Below are positions 7,821 to 16,457 of a stretch of DNA of 35,876 nt, one piece after another. The DNA lies in assembly GCA_022448765.1 (NCBI GenBank), contig JAKUTI010000002.1, positions 1 to 35,876 on the forward strand, read 5' to 3'. Made by a program: the position numbers and the translations under genes. Positions within the stretch are counted from its first letter, which is position 1, and every line of letters begins with the position of its first letter. The notes under the pieces were generated by a model that made no database searches, was not told the origin of the DNA, and saw only the letters and a program-made list of their open reading frames with translations. This stretch comes from Pseudomonadales bacterium (GTDB lineage Bacteria > Pseudomonadota > Gammaproteobacteria > Pseudomonadales > Azotimanducaceae).

Positions 7821-9110
7821 ATGAACGTATTGGTGGTTGGCGCTGGCGGTCGCGAACACGCACTGGCATGGAAAGCATCGCAATCAACTCGGGTGGAGAC
7901 CGTGTTTGTAGCGCCGGGAAATCCAGGAACCGCGGCCGAATCGGGGTGTCAGAACGTTGACATCACGGTGGATGACTTTACGGCTCTCGCGAACTTTGCC
8001 GTATCCAAAGACGTTGGGTTAACCATTGTGGGCCCAGAAGGACCGTTGGTCGCGGGTATTCGGGATTTTTTCGACGCCCGGGGTCTTAGATGTTTTGCGC
8101 CGTCGCAGCAGGCGGCGCAGCTTGAAGGTTCGAAAGCGTTTAGCAAGGAATTTCTCTCGCGGCACGACATTCCGACCGGGCGATACGAAACGTTTAGCTC
8201 GCTTGCCGACGCAGAAGGGTATATCCGTGCCGAAGGAGCGCCGATCGTCATCAAAGCGGATGGGCTCGCGGCGGGCAAAGGGGTTGTTGTCGCCGCGACG
8301 GTGGACGAGGCGGTTGATGCGGCGCGTACGATGCTTTCGGGTGAGCGATTTGGGGATGCGGGCAAGGAGATTGTGGTCGAAGAGTTTCTCGCGGGTGAGG
8401 AAGCGAGCTTTATTGTCGTGTCCGACGGGGAGGTGGCGCTACCGTTCGCGAGTAGTCAGGACCATAAGGCGCGAGACGTAGGTGACACCGGTCCGAACAC
8501 GGGCGGTATGGGCGCATATTCCCCGGCGCCCGTGGTTAGCGACGACATCCACCGACAAATTATGGAGACCATTATTGACCCGACGATCCAAGGAATGGAC
8601 GCGGACGGGATTCGGTACCAGGGATTTCTCTATGCGGGGTTGATGATCGATAACGAAGGCGTGGCGAAAGTGATCGAGTTCAACTGTCGTTTCGGTGATC
8701 CAGAGGCTCAGCCAGTCATGATGCGGCTGGAATCGGATCTGGTGGAACTTTGTCAACGTGCTCTGGACACGGAGTTGTCCACTGTTGAGTTGAGTTTCTC
8801 GGAGGAAGTGGCGCTGGGTGTAGTGTTGGCGTCGGGTGGTTATCCAGACGATTACAAAACCGGACACGAAATTCGTGGACTGGTTCAACACGTGGATGGG
8901 ACGAAATTATTTCACGCCGGGACGCGCATGGATGAAGGCCGCGTTCTAACTGCTGGTGGTCGAGTGCTCTGTGTTGTGGGGATGGGGGGTTCTGTGAGAG
9001 AAGCTCAGGCACGCGCGTATCGGCGGGTTGAAGGTATCGAATGGAAGGATATGTATTACCGTCGCGATATTGGCTATCGGGCTGTGCGACGAGAGACCGT
9101 TCATCCATGA
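7821..9110 (+). CDS. purD: Phosphoribosylamine-glycine ligase (GAR synthetase)
   Basis: 429 residues, the typical length. It joins glycine to phosphoribosylamine with ATP in purine synthesis. The N-terminal domain begins MNVLVVGAGGREHALAWK; the ATP-grasp part contains PIVIKADGLAAGKGVVVA, EEFLAGEEASFIVVSDG, the phosphate/metal region DVGDTGPNTGGMGAYSPAP, and the metal-binding EFNCRFGDPE. A purine-rich site (GGGCGGGGACAA) precedes the ATG. The gene lies 34 bases after purH, probably in the same transcript. Confidence 0.96.
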   Translation: MNVLVVGAGGREHALAWKASQSTRVETVFVAPGNPGTAAESGCQNVDITVDDFTALANFAVSKDVGLTIVGPEGPLVAGIRDFFDARGLRCFAPSQQAAQLEGSKAFSKEFLSRHDIPTGRYETFSSLADAEGYIRAEGAPIVIKADGLAAGKGVVVAATVDEAVDAARTMLSGERFGDAGKEIVVEEFLAGEEASFIVVSDGEVALPFASSQDHKARDVGDTGPNTGGMGAYSPAPVVSDDIHRQIMETIIDPTIQGMDADGIRYQGFLYAGLMIDNEGVAKVIEFNCRFGDPEAQPVMMRLESDLVELCQRALDTELSTVELSFSEEVALGVVLASGGYPDDYKTGHEIRGLVQHVDGTKLFHAGTRMDEGRVLTAGGRVLCVVGMGGSVREAQARAYRRVEGIEWKDMYYRRDIGYRAVRRETVHP

Positions 9111-9125
9111 AGCGTTGAGGTCGCT

Positions 9126-10130
9126 ATGAAAGTGGATGCGTCAACTGCTGTAGATTTGCATAGGATCGGACCGCAAGCAGCACGGCTGGAAGCGCTCGGC
9201 TATGACGGACTCCGGGTCGCCGAACTCAACCACGACCCTTTCATGGCGCTGGCGATCGCGGCCGGACAGACCACCAAGATCGAACTCGTGACGTCGGTGG
9301 CCGTGGCATTTGCGCGTAACCCCATGTCCATGGCGGTCCAGGCACATGATCTCAACGCTTTTTCGGGGGGACGCTTGGTGCTGGGGTTAGGATCACAAGT
9401 CAAACCGCATATCGAACGCCGGTTCAGCATGCCATGGCATAAGGCCGCGCGGCAGATGCGCGAATTCATCGAGGCAATGAAGGCAATATTTGACTGCTGG
9501 TATGAAGGTGAACGGCTCGAGTATCAAGGTGAGTATTACCAGCACACGTTAATGCCAGCGACGTTCACACCGGACAACATCGAAGGGCCGCGCCCGCGCA
9601 TCGCGTTGTCTGCCACGGGTCCATTAATGACCCGCGTTGCTGCCGAGATTGCGGACGGCATGATCATGCACCCGTTTTCGTCCGAAAAATACATACGCGA
9701 AGTCACGCTTCCCGCCGTTGAGGAAGGGTTACGAACGAGCGGTCGCAGATTGAGCGAATTCGAATTGGACTACGCGCCGTTGATCGCCACAGGGGTAGAT
9801 GAAGAAGCGGTCTTAAGAGCCGTCGCCAACGTACGCGATCGCATTGCGTTTTACGGTTGTACTGTCGCCTACCGGCCAGTCCTTGAAATTCATGGTTGGG
9901 GAGAGCTTCAGGATGAACTCATCTCCCTTAATCGTCAGCATCGGCGTGACGAGATGTCGCGTCTTATCCCAGACCAAGTGCTTGAGACACTAGCGATCGT
10001 TGGCGATCCTGAATCGGTGATTGATGAGATGCTTGAGCGCTTCGGCGGTTTAATTAATCGGACCGGGTTTGCCGTTCCCAATTTGGATGATGATGAGCTC
10101 GGGTCGATGTTGGAACGACTTCGGAGTTGA
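9126..10130 (+). CDS. LLM-class (luciferase-like) flavin or F420-dependent oxidoreductase
   Basis: 334 residues with the luciferase-like TIM-barrel pattern: LEALGYDGLRVAELNHDPFM near the start, TTKIELVTSVAVAFARNPM, SGGRLVLGLGSQVKPHIERR, and a C-terminal VGDPESVIDEMLERF. The overall form, especially GLGSQVKPHIERRFSMPW, resembles the TIGR03617 group, which is best known from actinobacteria and usually annotated as F420-dependent. Whether it uses F420 or FMN cannot be decided here, and the substrate is unknown. The ATG has GAGG six bases upstream. It sits 15 bases after purD and ahead of coq7, so it may be read through from purD; a compact hairpin follows the stop directly. Confidence 0.82.
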   Translation: MKVDASTAVDLHRIGPQAARLEALGYDGLRVAELNHDPFMALAIAAGQTTKIELVTSVAVAFARNPMSMAVQAHDLNAFSGGRLVLGLGSQVKPHIERRFSMPWHKAARQMREFIEAMKAIFDCWYEGERLEYQGEYYQHTLMPATFTPDNIEGPRPRIALSATGPLMTRVAAEIADGMIMHPFSSEKYIREVTLPAVEEGLRTSGRRLSEFELDYAPLIATGVDEEAVLRAVANVRDRIAFYGCTVAYRPVLEIHGWGELQDELISLNRQHRRDEMSRLIPDQVLETLAIVGDPESVIDEMLERFGGLINRTGFAVPNLDDDELGSMLERLRS

Positions 10131-10147
10131 GCTTCGTGAAACGAAGC
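10131..10147 (+). other. Hairpin directly after the LLM oxidoreductase stop codon
   Basis: GCTTCGT and ACGAAGC form a perfect 7-bp stem with a GAA triloop, beginning at the first base after the TGA. No T-run follows, so it is not a canonical intrinsic terminator. It could protect the 3' end of the upstream message or be a processing or attenuation element before coq7 (start at 10254). Confidence 0.5.
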
Positions 10148-10253
10148 AATCCCCATCACGTCCGGCGGGATGGTCAGAGCGTCACAGACCTATGTATCCT
10201 TCGGTATATGAGATGGGGCATTTATTTCGCATTATCCTTTGGGAAGAGTAGGC

Positions 10254-10868
10254 ATGATTGACCGTCTGATTCGCGTATTTGATCGGGGATTAAGGACTAT
10301 TACGGGCATCCATCCTTTAACGGACGATATTCCGGACGTCCCATCAACGAACCTTTCCGGCCCCGAGACACGGCGAGCAGGGTCCCTGATGCGCGTTAAC
10401 CACGCCGGCGAGGTATGTGCCCAAGCTCTTTATGAAGGCCAGGCATTGACGGCCCGTAATGCAAGCGTCCGATCGGCCATGCAACAAGCGGCTCAAGAAG
10501 AGGTTGCGCACCTTGTATGGTGTCGCAAGCGACTTCAAGAATTGGATGCGCGCCCGAGTGTGTTGGATCCAGTTTTCTTTGCGGCATCGTGTGCGATGGG
10601 GGCGTTGGCGGGTGCGCTTGGGGATCGGGTCAGTCTTGGATTTATTGCAGCGACGGAGGATCAGGTGGTCGAACATCTGGATCGGCACATTGATCGACTA
10701 CCGCAAGGGGATAGTCGCAGTCGTGCGATTCTCGAGCGAATGCGAGAAGACGAGCTTCGCCATGGGACGTCGGCTGAGAAGGCAGGTGGGTTGCCCTTTC
10801 CGATGCCGGTACGCCGCGCTATGACCTTGTTTTCTCGAATCATGACGGAGACTACCTACCGGATTTGA
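10254..10868 (+). CDS. coq7: Demethoxyubiquinone hydroxylase Coq7 (di-iron)
   Basis: 204 residues from the ATG at 10254, preceded by GGGAAGAG. The protein is a ferritin-like di-iron monooxygenase which hydroxylates the penultimate intermediate of ubiquinone synthesis. The di-iron ligands are visible as E53 (NHAGE), E83 and H86 (QEEVAHL), E135 (ATEDQVVEH) and E167/H170 (EDELRH). The whole chain matches the family, including PLTDDIPDVP near the start and a TETTYRI end. It stands alone in a 123-base upstream gap. It implies an aerobic ubiquinone pathway that uses Coq7 rather than UbiF. Confidence 0.94.
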   Translation: MIDRLIRVFDRGLRTITGIHPLTDDIPDVPSTNLSGPETRRAGSLMRVNHAGEVCAQALYEGQALTARNASVRSAMQQAAQEEVAHLVWCRKRLQELDARPSVLDPVFFAASCAMGALAGALGDRVSLGFIAATEDQVVEHLDRHIDRLPQGDSRSRAILERMREDELRHGTSAEKAGGLPFPMPVRRAMTLFSRIMTETTYRI

Positions 10869-11020
10869 ACAGGTAGCCGCCGGAAGCATTGTTTTTGAAA
10901 TCGTACGTTATTCATTTTCATGAAGCGCTTCGCTTGTTGAAGCAATCATCCATTACGGGGGTCCAGATAGAGCCGTCCAGCAGCAGTGCTAGATGAAATC
11001 GACGATGTCGTTGATGGTGT

Positions 11021-11428
11021 CTAGTCGCCGGCGAGAGGTGGGTGATAGATGAACTGGACGTTAACTCCGTTAGGATCGCGACAATAGAAACTTCTCGCAC
11101 CGTCACGATGCGTTCGTGGTGGCTCTACAATTTCGATGTTATGGCTCGTTAAATAGGCATGCCAGGTATCGACATCGTTTTTGTTATCCATAAGGAATCC
11201 GATATGGTCGAGCCGCTGGTCAACTGGAGTGGTTTTTCGCGGTACTCGGTGCAGAGCAATGTTGTCTGAGCCGGATGTCAAATAAACATTGTCGTTATCA
11301 GGCTCCCATTCGACCGTCAGTCCAAGAACCTCGGTATAAAATGCCTTGGTTGCTTCGAAGTTGGAAACGTTAAAAGCGACGTGATGCATTCCGGTGGTTG
11401 GAGGTGTTCGGACTCCGTGTTGAGTCAC
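11021..11428 (-). CDS. VOC-superfamily (glyoxalase/dioxygenase-like) protein
   Basis: 135 residues with two beta-alpha-beta-beta-beta halves typical of the vicinal oxygen chelate fold: GMHHVAFNVSNFEATKAFYT and LDHIGFLMDNKNDVDTWHAYL, followed by FYCRDPNGVNVQFIY. Likely metal ligands are H16, H60 and H75. The fourth position, normally Glu in this superfamily, is Gln125 (NVQFI), so activity or metal choice may differ. The substrate is not known. It starts with GTG and overlaps the OsmC stop by four bases (GTGA), so translation is coupled to osmC. The 152 bases to coq7, which is convergent, contain no clear terminator. Confidence 0.82.
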   Translation of the reverse strand: MTQHGVRTPPTTGMHHVAFNVSNFEATKAFYTEVLGLTVEWEPDNDNVYLTSGSDNIALHRVPRKTTPVDQRLDHIGFLMDNKNDVDTWHAYLTSHNIEIVEPPRTHRDGARSFYCRDPNGVNVQFIYHPPLAGD

Positions 11429-11847
11429 GGCGTTTCCCTAGTTTCGTAGTCATGGGTGAAGCGAACACCGCCACGTTGCATCATGATGGAGGCGGAACAA
11501 TAGTGGCGTGCACTAAGGTCGATTGCGCGTTTAACTTTCGAGGGGCTGAGTTCGTGGCCGGTGACCATGAACTGGAGGTGGATGTCGGTAAACACTTTCG
11601 GATCGTCGACCGCACGTAGTGCTGAGATCTCAACGCTGCAGTCCGTTATTTCTTGACGTCCCTTACGAAGGATGGTCACAACGTCAAACGCGCTACAACC
11701 ACCGAGCCCTATGAGTACGAGCTCCATCGGACGAGCACCAACGTTCTGTCCGCCGTATTCGATCGGTCCATCCATCTCGACGTCGTGGCCTGTTTCCGAG
11801 GTGGCCGAGAATCTCACATCACCGTTCCATTGAACCGTCGCTTTCAC
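11425..11847 (-). CDS. OsmC/YhfA-family thiol protein
   Basis: 140 residues. The family signature Cys pair is present: C51 in LIGLGGCSAFDVV and C117 in SARHYCSAS, the pair that acts as peroxidatic and resolving cysteines in OsmC/Ohr proteins that reduce organic hydroperoxides. GCSAFDVVTILRKGRQ is closest to the YhfA-like branch, whose physiological role is less certain. Starting codon GTG at 11847. Together with the overlapping VOC gene it could form a small detoxification pair. In Pseudomonas an OsmC-like gene also lies between trpC and coq7, so its position agrees with conserved gene order, while the crp/vfr and speD genes known there are missing. Confidence 0.88.
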   Translation of the reverse strand: MKATVQWNGDVRFSATSETGHDVEMDGPIEYGGQNVGARPMELVLIGLGGCSAFDVVTILRKGRQEITDCSVEISALRAVDDPKVFTDIHLQFMVTGHELSPSKVKRAIDLSARHYCSASIMMQRGGVRFTHDYETRETP

Positions 11848-11881
11848 ACCAGACCCGCCAAAACTCTAGACCATGCCGCAG

Positions 11882-11926
11882 GTACTCGACTGCGGTTCGA
11901 GTCGGTTATCGGCGACTTGCGAGTAC
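11882..11926. repeat. Nested inverted repeats upstream of the OsmC gene
   Basis: GTACTCG (11882-11888) pairs with CGAGTAC (11920-11926), and inside the left part ACTCGA (11884-11889) pairs with TCGAGT (11897-11902), so two alternative stems are possible. The site is in the 101-base gap after the crotonase gene and before osmC on the minus strand. It could be an operator or an alternative RNA structure; no function can be assigned. Confidence 0.3.
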
Positions 11927-11948
11927 ACGTTGTTGCTCATCATGCTGC

Positions 11949-12596
11949 TTAGGACATTCGTTCGATGAACGGCGTTCTGATAGCGATCTTGTTGCCCGCG
12001 TATGCCGCATTGGGTAACGCCGCCAAGCGAGTGGCCTCGGCCAGAGTATCCTCCATTAAAGCACTCGGTTCGACGACGAGATCAAGAAAACCGGCATCAA
12101 CCGCCCCGATCGGGTCGTAAAGTTCGGCTTGGATGATGGCGGCCGTTTGGTGTCGTTTGGACAATCTATCGTCGGCGAGTGCGAGCGCGAACGGTGGCAA
12201 TACCGCTCCAATGGAGGTTTCGTTGAGCCCTATTTTGAACTCACCGGCCGCTCCGATTCTAGAGTCCGCTGCGAGCAGGATGAGCGCACCTGCTGCGATG
12301 GCGTGCCCAGTACAGCCAACTACGACGGGTAGAGGGTGAGAGTAAATTGCTTTCAACATAGCGCCACCGGCGGCGGCAAGCGTTTGTGCGGCGGCCCCAC
12401 CGGCGTTGACTACCGATAAGTCGAATCCAGCCGAAAAACGTCCGGGTCGCCCGAAAAGAGCAACTGCAGATGCTTCGTTGCGAGCCCGTTCGAGAGCCCT
12501 GGTCAGTTGGTCGATGAATGCGTGGCTAATAGCGTTCGCCTTGCCGTCGTCTATGTGAATGACCGCAACTTCACCTTTTGTTTGATAGTTAAGCAT
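11949..12596 (-). CDS. Crotonase-family protein (enoyl-CoA hydratase/isomerase-like)
   Basis: 215 residues from the ATG at 12596 (AGGA upstream at suitable distance; another ATG at 12602 adds two residues). The crotonase fold is evident: DDGKANAISHAFIDQL, the oxyanion-hole segment GRPGRFSAGFDLSVV, the second segment GCTGHAIAAGALILLAADSR, and FKIGLNETSIGAVLPPFA. It best fits the short crotonases with GHAIAxGA and KIGLNE motifs. These act on CoA thioesters, but the substrate is unknown. It begins within about 11 bases of the trpC stop, on the same strand, so it appears to be the last gene of the trpGDC message. That pairing has no obvious metabolic reason. Confidence 0.85.
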   Translation of the reverse strand: MLNYQTKGEVAVIHIDDGKANAISHAFIDQLTRALERARNEASAVALFGRPGRFSAGFDLSVVNAGGAAAQTLAAAGGAMLKAIYSHPLPVVVGCTGHAIAAGALILLAADSRIGAAGEFKIGLNETSIGAVLPPFALALADDRLSKRHQTAAIIQAELYDPIGAVDAGFLDLVVEPSALMEDTLAEATRLAALPNAAYAGNKIAIRTPFIERMS

Positions 12597-12606
12597 GGAC
12601 ATAATC

Positions 12607-13386
12607 CTAAGAGAAAAGCGTTTTAATTTGTTTGCCAGGATCCTCGGCTCGCATAAACGCCTCTCCGACCAAGAACGCGTCGACCCCGGCGTTGCGAAGA
12701 CGTTTGACATCGTCGGGTAATCGAATGCCACTCTCGGTGACGACCTTCACCGTCGCAGGTATGCGATCCAAGAGATTAAGAGTGGTGTCGATGTCCGTGT
12801 TGAAAGATTCAAGATCGCGGTTGTTGATTCCGATTAAACTTGGTTTCAGTGCGACCGCTGCACGCAATTCCGAGGCATCGTGAACTTCAATGAGAACGTC
12901 GAGCTCGATCGACATAGCGATATCGTAGAGCGCGTGCATAGTTTCGAAATCAAGGGCGGCGGCAATCAGGAGAATGCAATCTGCCCCAATCGCTCGGGCC
13001 TCGAAGACCTGATATTCGTCCACAACGAAATCTTTTCTGAGGATCGGCAGTGGCATGATATTTCGGGCTTGGATTAAGTCGTCGTCGTCGCCCTGAAAAA
13101 AATGCCGATCCGTCAACACCGACAGACAAGTTGCTCCGCCCTCGTAGTAACTTGTCGCGATCGCCGCAGGATCAAAGTTTTCACGGATGACCCCTTTGCT
13201 GGGCGAAGCCTTTTTGATCTCGGCGATGACTGCCGGGGATTGTTCGGACACCGCCTTGGCAAAACCTCGAGTCGGTGCGACCGTTTCTGCGAGCTCTCGA
13301 AGCAGGTTTTGGGATCGGCGTGATTTACATTCTTCGACTTCGAGGTGTTTGTGCTCGAGAATCTTCGTCAGGATGTTCGCAGTCAC
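12607..13386 (-). CDS. trpC: Indole-3-glycerol phosphate synthase
   Basis: 259 residues, a monofunctional TrpC without the fused TrpF domain of enteric bacteria. It converts carboxyphenylaminodeoxyribulose phosphate to indole-3-glycerol phosphate. Recognisable parts are EIKKASPSKGVIRENFDP with the catalytic Lys and the phosphate site, LPILRKDFVVDEYQ, GINNRDLESFNTD, VTESGI, and FLVGEAFMRAEDPG. It starts with GTG overlapping the trpD stop by four bases (GTGA). trpF, trpA and trpB are not in the window. Confidence 0.95.
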   Translation of the reverse strand: MTANILTKILEHKHLEVEECKSRRSQNLLRELAETVAPTRGFAKAVSEQSPAVIAEIKKASPSKGVIRENFDPAAIATSYYEGGATCLSVLTDRHFFQGDDDDLIQARNIMPLPILRKDFVVDEYQVFEARAIGADCILLIAAALDFETMHALYDIAMSIELDVLIEVHDASELRAAVALKPSLIGINNRDLESFNTDIDTTLNLLDRIPATVKVVTESGIRLPDDVKRLRNAGVDAFLVGEAFMRAEDPGKQIKTLFS

Positions 13387-14400
13387 ACGGTCTCCATCAA
13401 ACGTGACACTCGAGTTAGTTCGGCGAGTTTTTCGGCGGCCAGACCACTAGCGATCGCGTCTTCGGCCATCGACACGCCATGTGCGAGTGTTTCCACAATT
13501 CCTGCCACATAGATGGCGGCGCCGGCGTTCAAAGCAACGATATTCGCCGCGCCGGTAGTATCGTCGCCGCTAAGCGACTGCCGCACCAGTTCAAGACTCC
13601 TTGTCGGAGAATCGGCGTGAAGACTCTCCACCGTTCGTGTCGTCATGCCAAAATCTTCGGGCTCGATGGCATATTGACGAATCTCATCGTTTTTCAGTTC
13701 GACGACATTTGACGTGCCTGAGATTGATAGTTCGTCGAGCCCGTTCGCATGCACTACCATGACGTGCGTCGAACCCAGCAACTTTGCGACTTCAGCTACG
13801 GGCAGCTGCCATTCTGGCGCGAACACGCCGATGAGTTGGCGCTCAGCACCGGCCGGGTTGGTGAGCGGCCCGAGCAAGTTAAAAATGGTCCGCACCCGCA
13901 ACTCTTGCCGAATCGGTCCCGCGTGTCTCATGGCTGAATGATGTGCCTGGGCGAAAAGAAAGCCGACACCTATCTCCTCAATGCATCGAGCGATTTGCTC
14001 AGGCGTCAGTGCAATATTCACACCGGCAGCCTCGAGTAAATCGGCGCTACCGCTCCGGCTGGTCATGCCTCGATTACCGTGTTTTGCAACGTGGCCTCCG
14101 GCGCCGGCAACGACAAAAGCGGCCGCGGTCGAAACATTAAAGAGCTTTGCACCTGCTGAACCGCCTGTACCACAGGTATCCACCAGATTCGGCACGTCGA
14201 CGACGACCTTGGTTGATACTTGTCGCATGGCCTCAGCAGCGCCTGCTATTTCTTCGGGGCTTTCGCCGCGGACACGCAACGCCATCAAGATCCCGGCAAT
14301 TTGAGCGGGGGTTGCTTCGCCTGCCATGATCGTGTCAAAGACGGCTTTGGTATTCGCTTGGCTGAGGGTTTGCCCTTCGATAATCTTGGCTAGCGCTTCA

Positions 14401-14411
<11 letters not shown>
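13383..14411 (-). CDS. trpD: Anthranilate phosphoribosyltransferase
   Basis: 342 residues from the GTG at 14411. This start gives MDLSEALAKIIEGQTLS, which matches family N-termini, and has GGAG nine bases upstream; an earlier in-frame ATG at 14507 would lie deep inside trpG and is rejected. The enzyme joins anthranilate to PRPP. The PRPP-binding GTGGSAGAKLFNVSTA and the following KHGNRGMTSRSGSADLLEA are intact, as is GPLTNPA. It overlaps the end of trpG by 11 bases and trpC by four, consistent with translational coupling in a trpGDC operon. Confidence 0.95.
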
Positions 14412-14994
<583 letters not shown>

Positions 14995-15382
14995 AGCGCC
15001 TGTCCTCCACAACCTTGGACGGCGCAATAGGGAAGTAAATCCGATGAAGGTGGTGTCAGCATGGGGTGTATTCTAGTCGGAACGAGGTAACTTTAAGCTA
15101 TGGCCGACCGATAGATTTTTTCTGGAACGGAGTTGGTTTGTGGCGCTCGACCAGGGCACTGGCGAGTGACAAAGTTGCAATGCACCGGCCGAATCCGAGA
15201 GAAGAGTGCCCAGTTCATGGCATAACTCGTTGGGCTTGATAGTGTTGAATATGGATGCTTAGCAAGGGTTTTGATCGTACGTCTGTTGCGTATTGAAGCG
15301 AATTTGTTCGCGATAACCGAGTAATGTGCGATTGCCCCCAACGGAGGCCTGGACCGAGATCGGTCGCTCCAACTAAATTTCG
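14995..15382. other. Gene-free stretch upstream of trpG
   Basis: 388 bases between trpG and the glycosyltransferase gene. An open frame of 82 codons on the minus strand (15093-15341) shows no family resemblance, signal or good start and I do not accept it as a gene. On the minus strand, TAGAAT (plus positions 15070-15075) with CTTAAA 16 bases further upstream is a weak promoter candidate for trpG. I saw no Trp-rich leader peptide. A short stem (GACCG-AGAT-CGGTC, about 15352-15365) lies just after the glycosyltransferase stop but has no T-run. Otherwise nothing is recognised. Confidence 0.4.
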
Positions 15383-16399
15383 TTATTCCATTAGCGTTTC
15401 GTAAGCGGCTAACGTTTGATCTCGACTTCTCGCTAACGTCAGATTTTTCGTGGCGTAGTCAAACAACGGAGTGAACAATTGCTGAAGTCGGCTCACGTTC
15501 GAAAGCGTTGATTCAAGCAGTAGGCGAATGGCCTCAACGTTTTCAACTGCGCATAGGTATTGTTGGGGTAGCACTTCGTTTGGAATGGGGACATTGGTCG
15601 AAACCACGGGGGTTTTTTCCAACAAGGCCTCGGCAAAAGCGTAAGAAAATCCTTCGTTTCGAGATGAGATGACCGTGAGATCGGCAGCACGAATATAATC
15701 TAGTGCCGAATCCTTTTGGCCGAGCAGGAACACTTGCGCGGTGAGTCCTCGCGCTGCCACCAGGGCGGTGAGACGTCCGCGTTCCGGCCCGTCTCCGACG
15801 AGAAACAAATAACCGAACTTGGGTTCCCAAGCGGAGATTAATAAGTCGAATCCCTTTGCCGGTACCAATCTTCCAACGGCGACGATTATGGGTGTTCGAC
15901 CATCCGACATCTTTTCATACTCGGGCGGCACGATTGAAATGCGGTCGGCGCGCCAATTGACGCCGTTGTATATCGATATTTTGTTGGGGCAGGGCAATGT
16001 GTTCCTTACCGTATCACTGACGCCAATGGCCAAATCGTAGGTTTTTAGGAACGACATATGCTTCTTAACGTTATGCACCGTGGCGACGGTTTTTGTCGAA
16101 AGAAACGGTTTGCAGAGTGCAATGATCGATCCCGCCTTACTTGCGTGTGCGTGGACGATATTGGGATTCGAGTGGCGTATCACTCTGACGATCTTGAATA
16201 GATTTCCAGGATGTAATCGCGGTTTGGATAAATCAATACCGATGTGTTTGACATCTGGTCGAAACCGACTTGCGTACTTCGGGTGAGCGATTGCCGTCAC
16301 GTTACAACTCGTTGTTAACGCGTTCGTCATGTCAACGAAGTGATTCTCAAGCCCACCCTCTTCGTCACCGGCCATGATCTGAACAACGTTAAGTGACAT
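15383..16399 (-). CDS. GT4-family (GT-B fold) glycosyltransferase
   Basis: 338 residues. Near the N-terminus, VVQIMAGDEEGGLENHFVDM is the acceptor-side Gly-rich loop of GT-B enzymes, and NIVHAHASKAGSI with VATVHNVKKHM follows. The C-terminal half holds PIIVAVGRLVPAKGFDLLI, YLFLVGDGPERGRL and the E-x7-E motif in EGFSYAFAEALLEK, which binds the nucleotide-sugar. It probably adds a sugar to a surface glycan such as lipooligosaccharide, since similar proteins (WaaG-like) do so, but donor and acceptor are unknown. It is the last of four minus-strand genes placed between trpE and trpG, 58 bases after the amidohydrolase. An ATG starts it. Confidence 0.87.
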   Translation of the reverse strand: MSLNVVQIMAGDEEGGLENHFVDMTNALTTSCNVTAIAHPKYASRFRPDVKHIGIDLSKPRLHPGNLFKIVRVIRHSNPNIVHAHASKAGSIIALCKPFLSTKTVATVHNVKKHMSFLKTYDLAIGVSDTVRNTLPCPNKISIYNGVNWRADRISIVPPEYEKMSDGRTPIIVAVGRLVPAKGFDLLISAWEPKFGYLFLVGDGPERGRLTALVAARGLTAQVFLLGQKDSALDYIRAADLTVISSRNEGFSYAFAEALLEKTPVVSTNVPIPNEVLPQQYLCAVENVEAIRLLLESTLSNVSRLQQLFTPLFDYATKNLTLARSRDQTLAAYETLME

Positions 16400-16457
16400 C
16401 GGGAGCTCTACGTTCTTAGCATCTTGTCAGGGAGAGTAGAGCGGTCGCGTTGACCCG

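Noticed and set aside
7207..7887. Open frame of 226 codons antisense to purH and the purD start
   Set aside because: Serine/arginine/proline-rich composition typical of antisense shadows; purH and purD explain the region.
10869..11020. Possible bidirectional terminator between coq7 and the VOC gene
   Set aside because: There are short palindromes such as GAAGCGCTTC (10922-10931) but no stem followed by a T-run on either strand.
15093..15341. 82-codon open frame on the minus strand in the gap before trpG
   Set aside because: No family resemblance, no good ribosome site and no signal or membrane segment; treated as non-coding.
14995..15382. A trp leader peptide with an attenuator before trpG
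   Set aside because: I found no short frame with tandem Trp codons and no terminator-like stem with a T-run.
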